From Protonemura montana (Eukaryota; Arthropoda; Insecta; Plecoptera; Nemouridae): 64,000 nt of DNA. The DNA lies in NCBI GenBank assembly GCA_947568835.1, contig OX387602.1:12637021-12701020 (forward strand), read 5' to 3'. The notes under the pieces are model-generated. The model was not told the origin of the DNA, ran no database searches, and worked only from the letters and a program-made list of their open reading frames with translations. The position numbers were made by a program, and so were the translations under genes. Of this stretch, positions 49,726 through 61,301 are shown piece after piece (the first letter of the stretch is position 1; each line of letters opens with the position of its first letter).

Positions 49726-52700
49726 CTAGTTGGAACTGCCTGTATTGTGTCTGTCTCGAAGAAGGGCCGGCACATAAGGAGCCACAAAAGCCTGCACAAC
49801 GACAGTCATTGCCCAAACGAAAAACAAGATGAGCGTGAAAGTGAGCGGACCAAATCCCCAGAAATAGGCGATGATTGTAAAGAACAGGTAGTATGCCAGG
49901 AAACGGTGACTAGCGAGTAGACGTAGGCTCAGGCGTGGAGGCAACACTCTCTCAATGCGAGGAGCCCGCTGGGCGGGAGTCCGCTTGTCAAATTCGCGAA
50001 TGAGTATCGGCGGAGAAAGAACTCGTCGTGCTACTCGGCCAACGAAATCTTGTCGATGAAAGTAGCTGGACATTTGAGGTGAATACTGAAAGGAAATGTA
50101 ATTTATCATTGTACGAAATAAAAACAGCTGCTATTATAAACCATACTAATAGACAACGTACTTATGTGATGGCAGTGCCAGTCACTATTCATTTGATGTT
50201 TCAATGAAATATAATAATAACTTCAGACATAACAACTTGTTAAACATTTTTAGGTTTATTATGAATCATGCTACAAAAATCTACCTACCATTTCATTGAT
50301 TCTCCATGCAATCTGGTATAGCACGCGAACCAGAAACGTGTTTTCTGTGGTCCTTATTGCTTCGAGGTCAGGATCCCCTTCGTAACGAATTCGTTTGATT
50401 CTCTCGCGCATTGCTTGTGGGGTAAGAAGTGGTAACGATTTCATCGATCCATTCTGCGAGTGGTAAAATAAAAAAAACAATATTGATTTCAATGCACTCA
50501 GTAGGTTGGTGTAGTGTTCACTGGTTGCCAAGTGAGTACCTCCAGTAGTTAGTTACTCTCTCCACTGGACTAAAAAGTCTCATTAGTTATGAGATGCAAA
50601 TGCTATGCATGTTTTACTTAAGATATTGAAAGTGGGTAAAACCAGAAATAATTGTGCAACTAGAATATTAACAAAATTCGTGAGAACTTTGGCAGTGACA
50701 CTTAAAATTTGGGTGAAGATTCACCTAGTTATCTAATTTATGAGTAAGAAAATTATAATAATGGTGAAAGCCTCTTGTTAAGACTTGCCATGGATTGTTG
50801 GCCTGGTGATGGATAACATCCGAAGGAGCTGTATTCTGTTGATGATGAGTGGTTTGCATCAAACAAGCTGTCATTTTCTGTAGGTGGAGGAACATCTCCA
50901 AACTCTACCATCTGCAAGCAGGATACATGTTTACTGACCTTTTAAGGTTGCTAAATAAAAATCAGTATCTGTATCAGAGCAATTGATTTTTTTTGTTGGT
51001 AAGCATTGACACATCCAGATGTGTTTATTGAGATTAACACTTTCATCTAAAAGGTGGTGATGTCACAAACAAATTTGGTTGATAATAGAGGTATGCATAT
51101 AAAAAACTAATGTACGTACGCTGAAAATTGAACGAAGTTCGTGGATCGCCAGTTCCAGATTGTGTATTACTTTCTGCCGCTCTGCATACGAGTAATAGTT
51201 TCCAAGATCACTTTCATGGTTTAAGAATATGCCCTTGAATGATGTCCATAAGGTGGGAGGATTTCTTGCTTTTTCAGCTTCTTCGCTCTCTAATATTTCC
51301 TTGGCTGCTTTGTGAGCTTCACGGACATAATTAAAGAACATCATCACCTTGAACGCAACAAAAATGTAATTAGTGTTTTGGACATATCACATTTTATTGT
51401 CATCATCTGCTTGGGAATAGGAAATAAAGAAGTATGCTAACAAACCAAAAGAGAAAAATTTGGTTGCAATGGAAATAAAAGTTGTTGATGTATTTGCTTC
51501 TACCTTGTATTCACTCTAATGAGCAAGGAAATGGCTAAAGCTAAACACCAAACTACTTTTTCACTTTCAGAAAGTTTAACACCTTTTTTGCTACTCTTTC
51601 CCACTATTAAATACAATTATTTAATCCATAGCATACACAATTTAAATATCAGTACCAACCAAATTTAAGAAAATTGTCAAACTGACCTCAGACTTCATTT
51701 GCTGGCCAAACATGGGGATAAAAATGAATGCAGGTCCTTCAAGGTCCAAAATGTGCTGACGGACAATGACTGTCCACTTGTGCAAGAATGAAGAGCTGCT
51801 AACTACTGTTTCATCCAAACTGCTTTCGACTTCGTTCAGAAGAAAGCCTAAATTGACCTGGGAAAATACCTGAAAAAGATTTGAATCAGTTCATCAATAT
51901 CAACATGAAAAAAATTAAATAAATTGCACACATTATAAACACGTCTACAACAATTTTCTTGGTTGCGAGACTTAGGACGGCACATTAATAAAATGGCCAT
52001 AACGTAAATTTTACTTTTTTTTATGTACAAACCCGTGTCAATCTGCTAAGCTGAGCTGCATTTTTAGGCGTGGCCAGATCGAGTCGAGAAAACCGATGCA
52101 TTAACTGTCGAAACATGACTGTGTAAAACAGCAGGTTCTCCGCAAGGAATCCCACCCATTTGGGATCGACCATATTGCTATCGCTACGAAGGGTTTTGTG
52201 AGAATTGGAACTCATGTATGCTGGATAATCCAAATAACGCCATGGCTGGATGTACGACAGATACGCTTCCAATATATGTCGAAAAGTGTTGTCAAGGCCA
52301 AGCGGTGCTTGCTCAAAAGTGCGTCTCAAGAATTTGTAGATCTTCGCTCGGTTAGAAGGAAGATAAATACTGAAATTAGAAAAAAAAGTAACTAAAAGTT
52401 GGAATAAGTTTTTTTTACAAATTTCATAATTAATGAAGAATATTATTTTACAATATTTGTTATGTCTTTAATAGCATAGGATGAAGTACCTTTATATAAG
52501 GAGTCAATGAAATAAAAACTAAGAGAGAGGTACAACAATGGTAATTTTTTAATTGTTATCACCATTTTTGGCCTTTCTTTTTTTTTCTGACCAAGATTTG
52601 TTTAAATTTAATTAACGTTGTTGTTAATTAAAACCAAGATAAACTATCTATTTAAAATAACACAAATATTTTACTTGTAGGTGAAGAGCAAGTAATAGAC

Positions 52701-55217
52701 TCGAATAGAATAAAAATAAACCATGAATAACTGACAATTATTATTAATTAAAATTAATATTCAGTGTGGTTTTTTTTTAGATCACTTATTTCTTTTAAAC
52801 ATTCCTGATTAGAATACGATTTAAATCAGTCCAACCCTCACGTGTATGCACAACTACAGAGCTTTAGGCTAGATAAGAGGTTCATAAAAAGAGGATCTTT
52901 ATTGTTATGAAAATGTCAAGAAAAATGACCAATGCTGGCTTACCGTTTGAGTTCATCCATGGCAGTGCCATCACCTACATAGGTGTTGCAGAAGTAATGC
53001 ATGTGTTTCAGAATGCATCGAACAACAAGGATGTGCTCAGCTGTTGGCAACCGTGGATATGGCAACACGTTTAAATATTTATGATGATTTGTATCGTTAA
53101 CAGACAAATTCAAACGCGAGTTGTTGGCTGACATAACAGGTACTGAGTGAGACTGTAACTAAAAGTGAAATTGTTACATTAGTACTTAGCATGTCTAAAA
53201 GTAACTAGTTTTCTTAACTCATATTTTTTTTTAAATGTGTCCTTACTCTGTCATGTGTCAAGGAAGAATTCAACATGCTGGGTATTGTCTGACTGGTGTC
53301 CAACCAGAAGTCGATAAAAACAACGGCGACCAGCTCGCTTCTCCAAATTTCGAGACGGCTGTTTTGTTGGTTTGACGTTGGAGACGAATGGAACGATGTT
53401 GAAGTATTGTTTTGCATCATCACTACCGACTGACGGAATAATGTTGGTGTTCTATTCGGTCTGAAAATACACAGATGATTATTTCTTAATGCAGCTTATA
53501 GATTTTACAAAGTAAATAAAAAAATGTGGAGAAATACAAGTGGAGGCTTCACTCACCGAACGGCAGTTTGAAGAGGCATGGGGCTTTTGGAGACATAGTA
53601 GCCTAGCAAAGGCGGAACAGTGGTGTGGTCACATCGTAAGAAATATTGGATGTAATCCTCGCACAATTTCAGATATACTGTTTCCCATAAATCTTGATTG
53701 TCATCTGGAAGCTGTATCACCGGGTTGACCAGATGATATGCAAAGTGGAACATGTAGAACTCAAAAGGATCTGATTATTTTGTTAAGGGGTTCTGGTTCA
53801 AAGATGGTGGTTCAATACTGGAGATGCACTAATTGAAAGGCCAGACTGAAACGTAAGGGTATTCTGTACACTACGCTCATGTACCATAAAAAAAAAAAAT
53901 CCGTTCGCACCAAGGGTGCTTGAAATCGACAGGCAAAACCTACTTTTTTGGGGCATTTACATAGAAACATTTTGTTCATCCAACGTGCCACAGGCTTACA
54001 ATTGATTCCCTTGTATAGAAGATAAAACTGTATGGTTTGTCCTACATTTTCATTATTATTAGTTTTGTTATTAGCATTGTTCGAGTGCTATTATTACTGT
54101 AGGTAATATAAAAATGTTGAGAGAAAAAAAAAAACAGTGCAAGTAAAGCCTTAATACCAAAATTAAACAATTTTTTTTTGAAGAAAATGCTGTTAATTCC
54201 GTTAATGGATTTCTTACCTGTTACTTGAACAATTTTTACTATCCCTAATTTGTAAGTAGGTGCATCTAATAGGTATGAATATGATGCACAGCTTAATTTT
54301 GAATAAATATCTGTTATTACAATTTAATCTTGTAGTTAAGTATTGATCTCTGCAAACGTTTTAAATAATAATCTGCGCAGCAAAAAGTTTACAGAAGCTA
54401 GCCAGCTTTTGCATAAGCATGAAATAATTAGTGCTTTATAAGGCAGCTTACAGCTCAAATTGAAGCTAGCTTATTGAGAAACTGATGGCATCTTTATGGT
54501 AATTTGATTCAAAGGATACTTAGAGAGAGAGCAGTAGGAACTCCAGTTTGTGGATCAATTTTTAAATTATCAATGTAAATAGAGGACACCACTCCATCCT
54601 CGATCATTTTGCGAACATTCACCTGCAAAATAAGTTTGAATTAGAACTAAATCCTAGATTAGTATCCAGAGAAGCTACTGATTGTATGTTAAAAATGATC
54701 TTACTGGGAGTAGCGATAATGGAAACTCATACTTCAAGTAAAAGTTATTGGACATGAGTTTATAGCACATCTTCAAAAATGGGCCTTGTGGCCGGAGAAA
54801 CTCCCGAAGTACATCATAATCGCGATGCTGATATACTCTGTGAATTGATCTTAAGCCCCAGCCAGTCTGGTTTGATGTTCCAAATATTTCGTCCACCAAA
54901 GCTGGAAAAATGTGGTGTAACTCCTTGCCACCGTATTCTTCACCCAGGATAGCAATATCGCTGCACCGAGTACTGAATGGATAGCGAAGACCATTTTGAA
55001 ATCTCGCCTGGAAAAAAAATTGCAAATATTTATAAACCCGATAAAATGTTTGAAATTTACAAAACTTAACCCATAGAACCATAAAGAAAGGAATATTTTA
55101 GCTGTGCTAAAATCATAGTAGAACTTTGTATCGCTTAACGATCCTAACCTATAAAATAATATACATTTTCACTGGCATGTTACGACTTACAATACATATA
55201 TCAGTATGTGATGCCAT
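49726..55217 (-). CDS. SMPD4: Sphingomyelin phosphodiesterase 4 (neutral sphingomyelinase 3)
   Basis: Twelve exons in continuous phase: 55,217-55,191; 55,007-54,705; 54,622-54,520; 53,770-53,557; 53,460-53,247; 53,158-52,944; 52,369-52,033; 51,869-51,687; 51,347-51,120; 50,911-50,789; 50,453-50,289; 50,085-49,726. The product is 823 residues, close to the roughly 830 of vertebrate SMPD4. Diagnostic stretches include KELHHIFPALVDEIFG near the start, LNPFEFYMFHFA, SRLEIWRSELVAVVFIDFWL, EHILVVRCILKHMH, LEAYLSYIQPWRY, PMFGQQMKS and LPPRLSLRLLASHRFL. A hydrophobic C-terminus (about 767-808) forms the membrane anchor. Vertebrate SMPD4 sits in the ER and nuclear envelope and hydrolyses sphingomyelin to ceramide; it lacks the classic DNase-I-type catalytic fold. 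The first exon (MASHTDICI) is short but has a good donor, and the intron after 50,789 has a GC donor. Confidence 0.9.
50454..50788 (-). other. GC-AG intron of SMPD4
   Basis: Read on the minus strand the donor is TCCATG|GCAAGT and the acceptor ccactcgcag|AATGG. Both flanking exons are in phase 0. The nearest GT is four bases into the intron and would shift the frame. The GCAAGT hexamer is the standard form of a GC donor. Confidence 0.65.
53771..54519 (-). other. SMPD4 intron 3
   Basis: A 749-bp intron between the PTALSL and FEFYMF exons. AT-rich, with A and T homopolymers near 53,889, 54,127 and 54,172. Nothing else seen. Confidence 0.6.
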
Positions 55218-55521
55218 AGCGTATGCTAGATTTTTCTGGACACTATGAGCTAGAGCTAATTTTGAATCCGCACCCAACTTAAAATGTTATTATTTTATTT
55301 CCAGCATGAACGAAAGACGCCACAGGTGATTCATGGAAAAGTGACAGTTGAACTCGGACGTTTGAATCCGAACGTTGGTGAACCTGTTTCAGACATGGAG
55401 TCGGGCACTGAACATTGTGAGCAAATATACTAGTCAAAAAATTATATTTCCACGAAAATAGAAAATGCCTAAGCAGTTAATTGAATTGGAAAACTAACGT
55501 TAGAGGAAACTCGAAACAAAA
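55218..55521. promoter_or_regulatory. Divergent promoter of SMPD4 and LCMT1
   Basis: Only 304 bp separate the two start codons, so the promoters and both 5' leaders must lie here. A palindrome-like E-box is absent, but cgacgtttgaa-like CpG bases occur near 55,340-55,375. No TATA box is obvious on either side, as is usual for compact divergent housekeeping promoters. Confidence 0.6.
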
Positions 55522-56463
55522 ATGTCGAATGACGAAGCTGTCCAAGCTACCAATGATGATGCAAGCCAGTGCAAACGGTGTGCTGTTCAACTAGGATACT
55601 GGAAGGATGATTACATACCACTTTTCATTAAAGGGTGCGACAGAAAAGCTCCTGAAATCAACCGTGGTTACTTTGCGAGAGTGAAAGGAGTTGAGATTTT
55701 CGTCAACCAGTTCTTGAAACTAACGGGAAACGGCGCTCAAATTGTGAATTTGGGAGCGGGTTTTGACACACTTTTTTGGCGACTAAAAGATTCGGGGTTC
55801 AACGTGACAAATTTTGTTGACATTGATTTTCCAAATGTCACAGCTAAAAAGTGCAACTTTATAAAACGGAATACTAAACTTCTCGACAAAATTAATGTGG
55901 AAGATGGTGAAATTCGTCTGAGCTCCACCGACTTGCACTCAGATAATTACCATATTATTTCATGTGATTTGAGAAACCTCAAAGAAGTGAGCAAGAAATT
56001 GAGTGAAGCACAAATTAATTTTGAGATACCCACATTATTCTTAGCTGAATGTGTTTTGGTTTACATTGATGTTACTGATGTTTCAAATCTCCTTACTTGG
56101 ATTACAAAATTCTTTAAGAAAGCTCTGTTTGTCAACTACGAGCAAGTGAACATGAACGATAAATTTGGAACTGTGATGCTTAACAATCTACGAGCTCGTA
56201 ACTGCTTTTTGCCTGGTGTTGGAGATTGCAAAAATCTTGAAACTCAAATGGCAAGGTTTAATGCAACAGGCTGGGATAGATCATTAGCTTGGGATATGGT
56301 CAAAGTGTACGATGCTATTGCTCAACAAGAACGCAGGAGGATCGAAAAAATTGAACTGTTAGATGAGGGAGAGCTGTTAGTCCAACTGTTTCAGCATTAC
56401 TGTATTGCAATCGCTTCAAAGCATCCAATGTTTGAAGGAATAAGCTTAAATGCACCTGCATAG
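55522..56463 (+). CDS. LCMT1: Leucine carboxyl methyltransferase 1
   Basis: A single uninterrupted exon of 313 residues with ATG in an aaaaatgtcg context. It methylates the C-terminal Leu of the PP2A catalytic subunit using S-adenosylmethionine, which controls PP2A holoenzyme assembly. Family signatures are present in order: YWKDDYIPLF (26-35), INRGYFARV (46-54), the SAM-binding NLGAGFDTLFWRL (76-88), acidic D102 in VDIDFP, SCDLRNL (147-153) and LAECVLVYI (174-182). Length is slightly below the vertebrate 334. The lack of introns contrasts with every other gene in the window and could reflect ancestral intron loss or retroposition. No frameshift or stop is seen, so it looks functional. It is transcribed divergently from SMPD4. 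Confidence 0.96.
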   Translation: MSNDEAVQATNDDASQCKRCAVQLGYWKDDYIPLFIKGCDRKAPEINRGYFARVKGVEIFVNQFLKLTGNGAQIVNLGAGFDTLFWRLKDSGFNVTNFVDIDFPNVTAKKCNFIKRNTKLLDKINVEDGEIRLSSTDLHSDNYHIISCDLRNLKEVSKKLSEAQINFEIPTLFLAECVLVYIDVTDVSNLLTWITKFFKKALFVNYEQVNMNDKFGTVMLNNLRARNCFLPGVGDCKNLETQMARFNATGWDRSLAWDMVKVYDAIAQQERRRIEKIELLDEGELLVQLFQHYCIAIASKHPMFEGISLNAPA

Positions 56464-56478
56464 CATGTGTCTATGTCT

Positions 56479-56484
56479 AATAAA
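56479..56484 (+). terminator. LCMT1 poly(A) signal
   Basis: AATAAA 15 bases after the stop codon, with GT-rich sequence following. A second AATAAA lies near 56,613 and could be an alternative site. Confidence 0.65.
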
Positions 56485-56639
56485 ATCTGGGTGTATACCA
56501 TTTTTGAGACACTCATCCACTTATCTTATTACCTTTTTCTTCTTCGACTCGTATTTAAGTCGTGGATCCCTTCTTGAATAAATGTCCATGTTTAGCTGTA
56601 ATGTGATACAAAAATAAATGTTTTATGTGATGAACATTG

Positions 56640-57241
56640 TACTGATTTTCAATCATTTATTAGAATCAACCTACTTTTAATCATAATGTCATAACATCTG
56701 ACAAGCTTGATAGCTTTTCATTGTTTTATAAGGAGTATACATATATATACAAGAAGGCTGGAACCTGGATCTTCTGTTTTGCTGGCTCAGAATCCGAAAT
56801 TCCGTTACCGATATTAATCGGATTTCTGCTGACCCCGTATTTACTCGAGCCAATAATTTGTTAGAAATAGAGGAAATAGAGGCTAGCACTGCAAGCACTG
56901 CAAGTATGGCAAGCTGAACTGTCAGTGTCAAAATTAAACAAATTTTTAAATATAGCAATAATATCCATTGAACACCTTTGATAATAACAATAACAATGTT
57001 TATTCGATAGTTCAGAAGCCAATTTTTCGTACATTACATTACAAACAATTCAGATGTGCGTTAAAATTATTAACCCAAGTACCGTTGATATATTGTGGTA
57101 CTGGCTTAGAGAAAAGAATGGGTGTACCGGTTTACAAAAGTAAATTAGAATGAAAAGTATATGATTCTTATATATTAGGGACAAATCATAAGTATTCACG
57201 ATTAGTTTTAATCCACTCAATGCACCTAGCCCTGAAACATC
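56640..57241. other. Intergenic DNA
   Basis: A minus-strand frame at 56,958-56,689 looks signal-peptide-like, but it begins at a TTG, and its hydrophobic run comes from a short gcaagcact-type repeat. No gene is called. Confidence 0.45.
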
Positions 57242-57575
57242 CTAGTTTCTAATAGTGTGAGGCAGCTTATCATACTCTTTCATTCCTGCATTAAATATAG
57301 ACTTGAACCATTTATTCCCTCAACACCTTCTCCTACATCCCAACCCATCCACAGCCCTTCTCGTATTAATAGTATGTATATTTTGATTAGATTCTATTCT
57401 ATCACCTAAATATTCAGGCATAAGGCCTAACTTCATCTTGAATACTAAAACTAATAATAAAACATTTTTATTGACACTTAGCCACTCCGTCACTCTAAAC
57501 ATTTGAACAGTTGGTGTATTCTTATTACATCTGAGTAATCATCTCATCACTTTATTTTGGAGTTGTCGAAATGCT
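57242..57575 (-). pseudogene. Non-LTR retrotransposon ORF2 C-terminal fragment
   Basis: Translating the minus strand gives the pattern typical of the region after the reverse-transcriptase palm and thumb in LINEs. The visible pieces are FRQLQNKVMR, an in-frame stop, LLRCNKNTPT, EWLSVNKN, GLMPEYLGDRI, another stop, then GMKEYDKLPHTIRN and a terminal stop (57,244-57,242). The order matches the LQN...RCD.YTP...WLSV...GL.P.YL...YN.LP..I layout of CR1/Jockey-like elements. The catalytic part is missing, so this is a 5'-truncated dead copy. Confidence 0.7.
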
Positions 57576-59141
57576 ACGTAAAGAGAAAATACTGAGAAAA
57601 GAGTGGTAACTTTTTTGATATTGGTAACAACCAAAAAGTAAATTTAAAAAATAACTTGCAGAGCAGGTTTTTTTAGGGTTTATACTTTTCAGACACTAGA
57701 ATACCTATGGTAGGGAAGGACAGGGAGAGATGGACAGTATTTTAATAGGATGTAAAATGATAAGGACTAAAGTGAAAACAAATGGCGCCGGAGCCCAAAG
57801 ATGTTGCGTAGACATGTGGATTACCTGTATTTTTTTATTAGTCAGTCAATAACAGCATACCTCCGGTCAAAACCCACAAGCCATTGGACACTCACTTGTT
57901 ACTTCCCGATGGCAACGCTCCTAGAAAAGTAAAGTGCAGCAATCTCTCTTTGCCACATTGCCATTCCAGTGCCATTCCATTCTAGTTTCTGGATCCAAAC
58001 ACGCATGAGAAAGCATCTCCTGTCTTTTTTATTATTTGCCCAGCCCAAACTAGGCCTGAATGTCCTGGATCCGATCCCGAATTTTTCACGGAAAGTAGAG
58101 TCGCATAGACTAGAGAAAGCCTGAAAAAAATAAAGGAAGCTCAAGAAAGCAATACCTTGATCATCTTTAGAAAAATGTATCGTGGATTTTTTTAATCGTT
58201 TTCGCAAAATTTGTTAGTGTCTAGATTCATGGGGAAATAAATTGTTTCTAATTTAAGAAATATCCTCTATTGTTCTCTTTTGGTCCATTTGATTTTAATG
58301 AATGCTGTTTTTTTTTTCAAATTTGTTGAAGGTTTTTCTCCAAAAAAATGTGTATAGATTTGTAACGTTTGATATGGCAATGTGTTATGAACGTTTTGTC
58401 AAAATTTCAGATTTATATATACCGTCAATTTTCTTATTTCTCGAAATTTCCCATTTGATATCTTTGAGTCAGAAGTATCGAATTTCAATCCGAGCAATAT
58501 TTCTTCTCTTTGACTATTCTGTAAATTCTAATAAACAATTCTACAACCATTCCGTTATCAGCAGAGTATGTCATCTTGTGGTATACAGAAACCGACTGAT
58601 TTGCACTTGTTGCAGTTATTTTCTGTTAGAAAATGAGAAATAAATGTGGGGGAACAAGGTGGAAGCAGGTGGAAGTATAATATAGTTTTATACAATTCCA
58701 TAAATTATAACAGTTAATTAAAATTTAATAAGAATTGAATGGTTATATTTGAATCAAACAAGTTCGAGCTGGCATGGAAACTTAATTTCAAGTTGGACTC
58801 AAGCCCAGCCGCACTTTTTGTGCGGCAATGAGTGTCATCATTCTCAGCCGCTGTAAGTAAATGAATTTGTAGAAATTTTCAAAATTCTTAGTTTGTAAGT
58901 AGTAATTTTCCTCCACATTCCACATTCTGCCACCTTTTGTCACTTGGTCGTTGGTCACTAGTTGGTCACGTGTTAGTCACGTGTACAAAGGTTGCTGTCA
59001 GAGCAAAGACAAATGCCAGAGACCAGTTTCTGCTAGCTGTCACTCTCTGGTGGGCATTTGCATAAACCGTCATTCACTCATTATTGAACCAGTGACTACA
59101 AAAACTAGAGATAATAAAAACATTCCGATACATTTTGAGAG
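57576..59141. other. Intergenic DNA upstream of GLOD4
   Basis: A 113-codon frame at 58,302-58,643 starts at a TTG, is AT-rich and has no motif. A small hairpin (gccgcac ttttt gtgcggc) lies near 58,808-58,827. Confidence 0.45.
58967..58983. promoter_or_regulatory. Paired CACGTG E-boxes upstream of GLOD4
   Basis: CACGTG occurs at 58,967-58,972 and again at 58,978-58,983, one helical turn apart, within a cluster of GTCAC repeats about 160 bp before the GLOD4 ATG. Such sites bind bHLH factors (USF, Myc/Max, Clock/Cycle, MITF/TFEB types). Which factor acts here is unknown. Confidence 0.45.
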
Positions 59142-61301
59142 ATGGAGAAGTCTTGCAATTTCTCAGGTGGTATTAAGGCAAGAGCCTTACATTTTGTGTT
59201 TAAAGTGTCTAACCGCACTCTCACAGCAAAGTTTTATCGCGAAATACTTGGCATGAAAGTCTTGAGACACGAAGAATTTACAGAAGGATGCGATGCAGCC
59301 TGCAATGGGTTGGTTCTATGTAAAAATTGAAAACAGTGTTTATTGCATGTACCTTACTTTGCGTTCAGAGCCACTTGTTGCTTAACGATAACGTTTTTCC
59401 AGACCATACGACAATAGATGGAGTAAAACAATGGTGGGTTATGGACCAGAAGATTCTCATTTTGTTATTGAGCTGACTTATAATTATGGAGTGAACTCGT
59501 ATGAACAAGGCAATGACTTTCAAGGAATTACTATTATGTCAAAAGAATCTGTAGAACGTGCTCAGCAGCACGGCTGGCCTATTAAAGAAGTTAATGGATT
59601 TTTTGAAGTTGAAGCCCCAGGTGGTTATAAAATCCTCCTGGTTAATGAACCTCAGCCGACAAATAAAGGTAAACCGTCCTAAACTTATCTTCAAAAAATT
59701 ATCTTTCCCGTTTGTGTACCCAATTTTTGATATTTTTTTCTAGATCCCGTGCAAAGTGTGATCCTTGCCAGCTCCGACATTAAACGCACCACAGATTATT
59801 GGCAGAATATTTTGGGTTTAAAGTTATTTAGCCAGTTGGAGAAGTCAATAGTTGTTGGTTATGCCGCCAGTGAGACGAAACTTGAGTTTGTTGACATAGG
59901 TATGTTTATCGAGTAACTTTTTTACCTTTGGCCCTCAGTTAAGTATATTAAATAAGCCGTTATGAAATTGCACCATATTTCATTAATGTGCAATTCTTTG
60001 TCATCACAGCAGATGTTGCTTCATCATTGAAATTTTACAGATGAGAGTGATTGATTCATTAATTATGTGCATGTTCATGTTTCCATGTTTCATGTTTCTA
60101 CTACAAAATTTAGCTGCAAAAAACCGACTGCTTGATGTAATACCATGGAATTGGATAGTGGATCCAACTTCATGGTAATAATGTTAAGTGGTAATACCGT
60201 ATTCTTTTCTCTAAGGTAATACCAACGGTAATACATTAAAAAAAGGAATACCAGTGCTACTTAATACATATATGTTTTGTATTATATACACAGTCTACCA
60301 CGATAAGGTTTTGCAGCTCATCAGCACTAATTTACACACCATAGGCTTAAATTTTGAGTTGCAACCTATCATATATACATACCTATCACATATAATACTA
60401 TATCATTTGTCACAAATTCACATCCTGCACTACCTACCTAAACCACATTGCAACTAATACTGCAAGTGCTGCAAATCTATTATTTGGAGTCTACTATCAC
60501 ATTATGTATTTAATATAGATAAAAAAAAAGTTATTTGATAAAATTTCAAGTGCAGATTGCTGTGTACCAGCAATCTTCCCTAGATACACAAATGCTTTGA
60601 ACTTGCATCACTTAGAAAATGTTGCATTCTTATTCCTCTTGTGAAACTATGCGTCAGTATTGAGCATTATTTTTCGATGTTATACCTATCAGATTTCTTC
60701 CTTGATTTCTTTTTGAAGAAGGTCCTTTTTGTCACTTGTGAGATTGGAGTAGGAAGATAACAGTTGTTCATCACAACAGATAGTTAAATAATATATAAAT
60801 ACGATTATTTCGATATTTTACTTTTCTACAGGTGAGAAAGTTAACCACGCTAAGGCTTATGGACGCATCGCTTTCGCGTGTCCGTTGGCCCAACAGCTTG
60901 AAATCAACAAGAGAATCGAGGCAGTCAAAGGAACAATATTGACCCCACTAATCACTCTGGATACTCCAGGAAAGGCCACCGTCCGTGTAATTATTTTAGC
61001 TGACCCGGTAAGTTCATACTTAATAACCTTGTACTATTTATCAAACTTCGTAAACATTGAAATAAAACTGCATGCTGTGTACTGACATACTCTGAAGCAA
61101 TTTTTTTCATGTTTTTGTCATTATATGTCTGAATTGTTTTTTTTTTTTGTCAAATTGTATTTTACTTGTTTATAGGATGGACACGAAATATGTTTTGTCG
61201 ATGAAGAAGGATTCACAGAGCTGTCTGCTTTTGACGAGCAAGGCGACAACCTTCTAGATAAATACATTGCAAAAGATCCATTTGAGAGTAGCAAAGTGTA
61301 A
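59142..61301 (+). CDS. GLOD4: Glyoxalase domain-containing protein 4
   Basis: Exons 59,142-59,308; 59,403-59,668; 59,744-59,899; 60,832-61,007; 61,176-61,301 join in frame to 296 residues, matching the roughly 298 of vertebrate GLOD4. The protein has two vicinal-oxygen-chelate (glyoxalase-fold) modules. The first spans about 13-140 and includes [27 protein letters not shown] and [14 protein letters not shown]. The second spans about 146-285 and includes [20 protein letters not shown] and [13 protein letters not shown]. Family members are soluble and partly mitochondrial, and their substrate is not firmly established. The start is the first ATG of the exon; the extra eight or so residues before ALHF are not conserved, so a short upstream coding exon remains possible. 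Intron 3 is 932 bp and repeat-poor. Confidence 0.93.

Noticed and set aside
56689..56958. 89-codon minus-strand frame with a signal-peptide-like start
   Set aside because: It begins at TTG, and the hydrophobic run comes from a short gcaagcact repeat.
58302..58643. 113-codon AT-rich frame upstream of GLOD4
   Set aside because: Starts at TTG, composition of noncoding DNA, and no motif.
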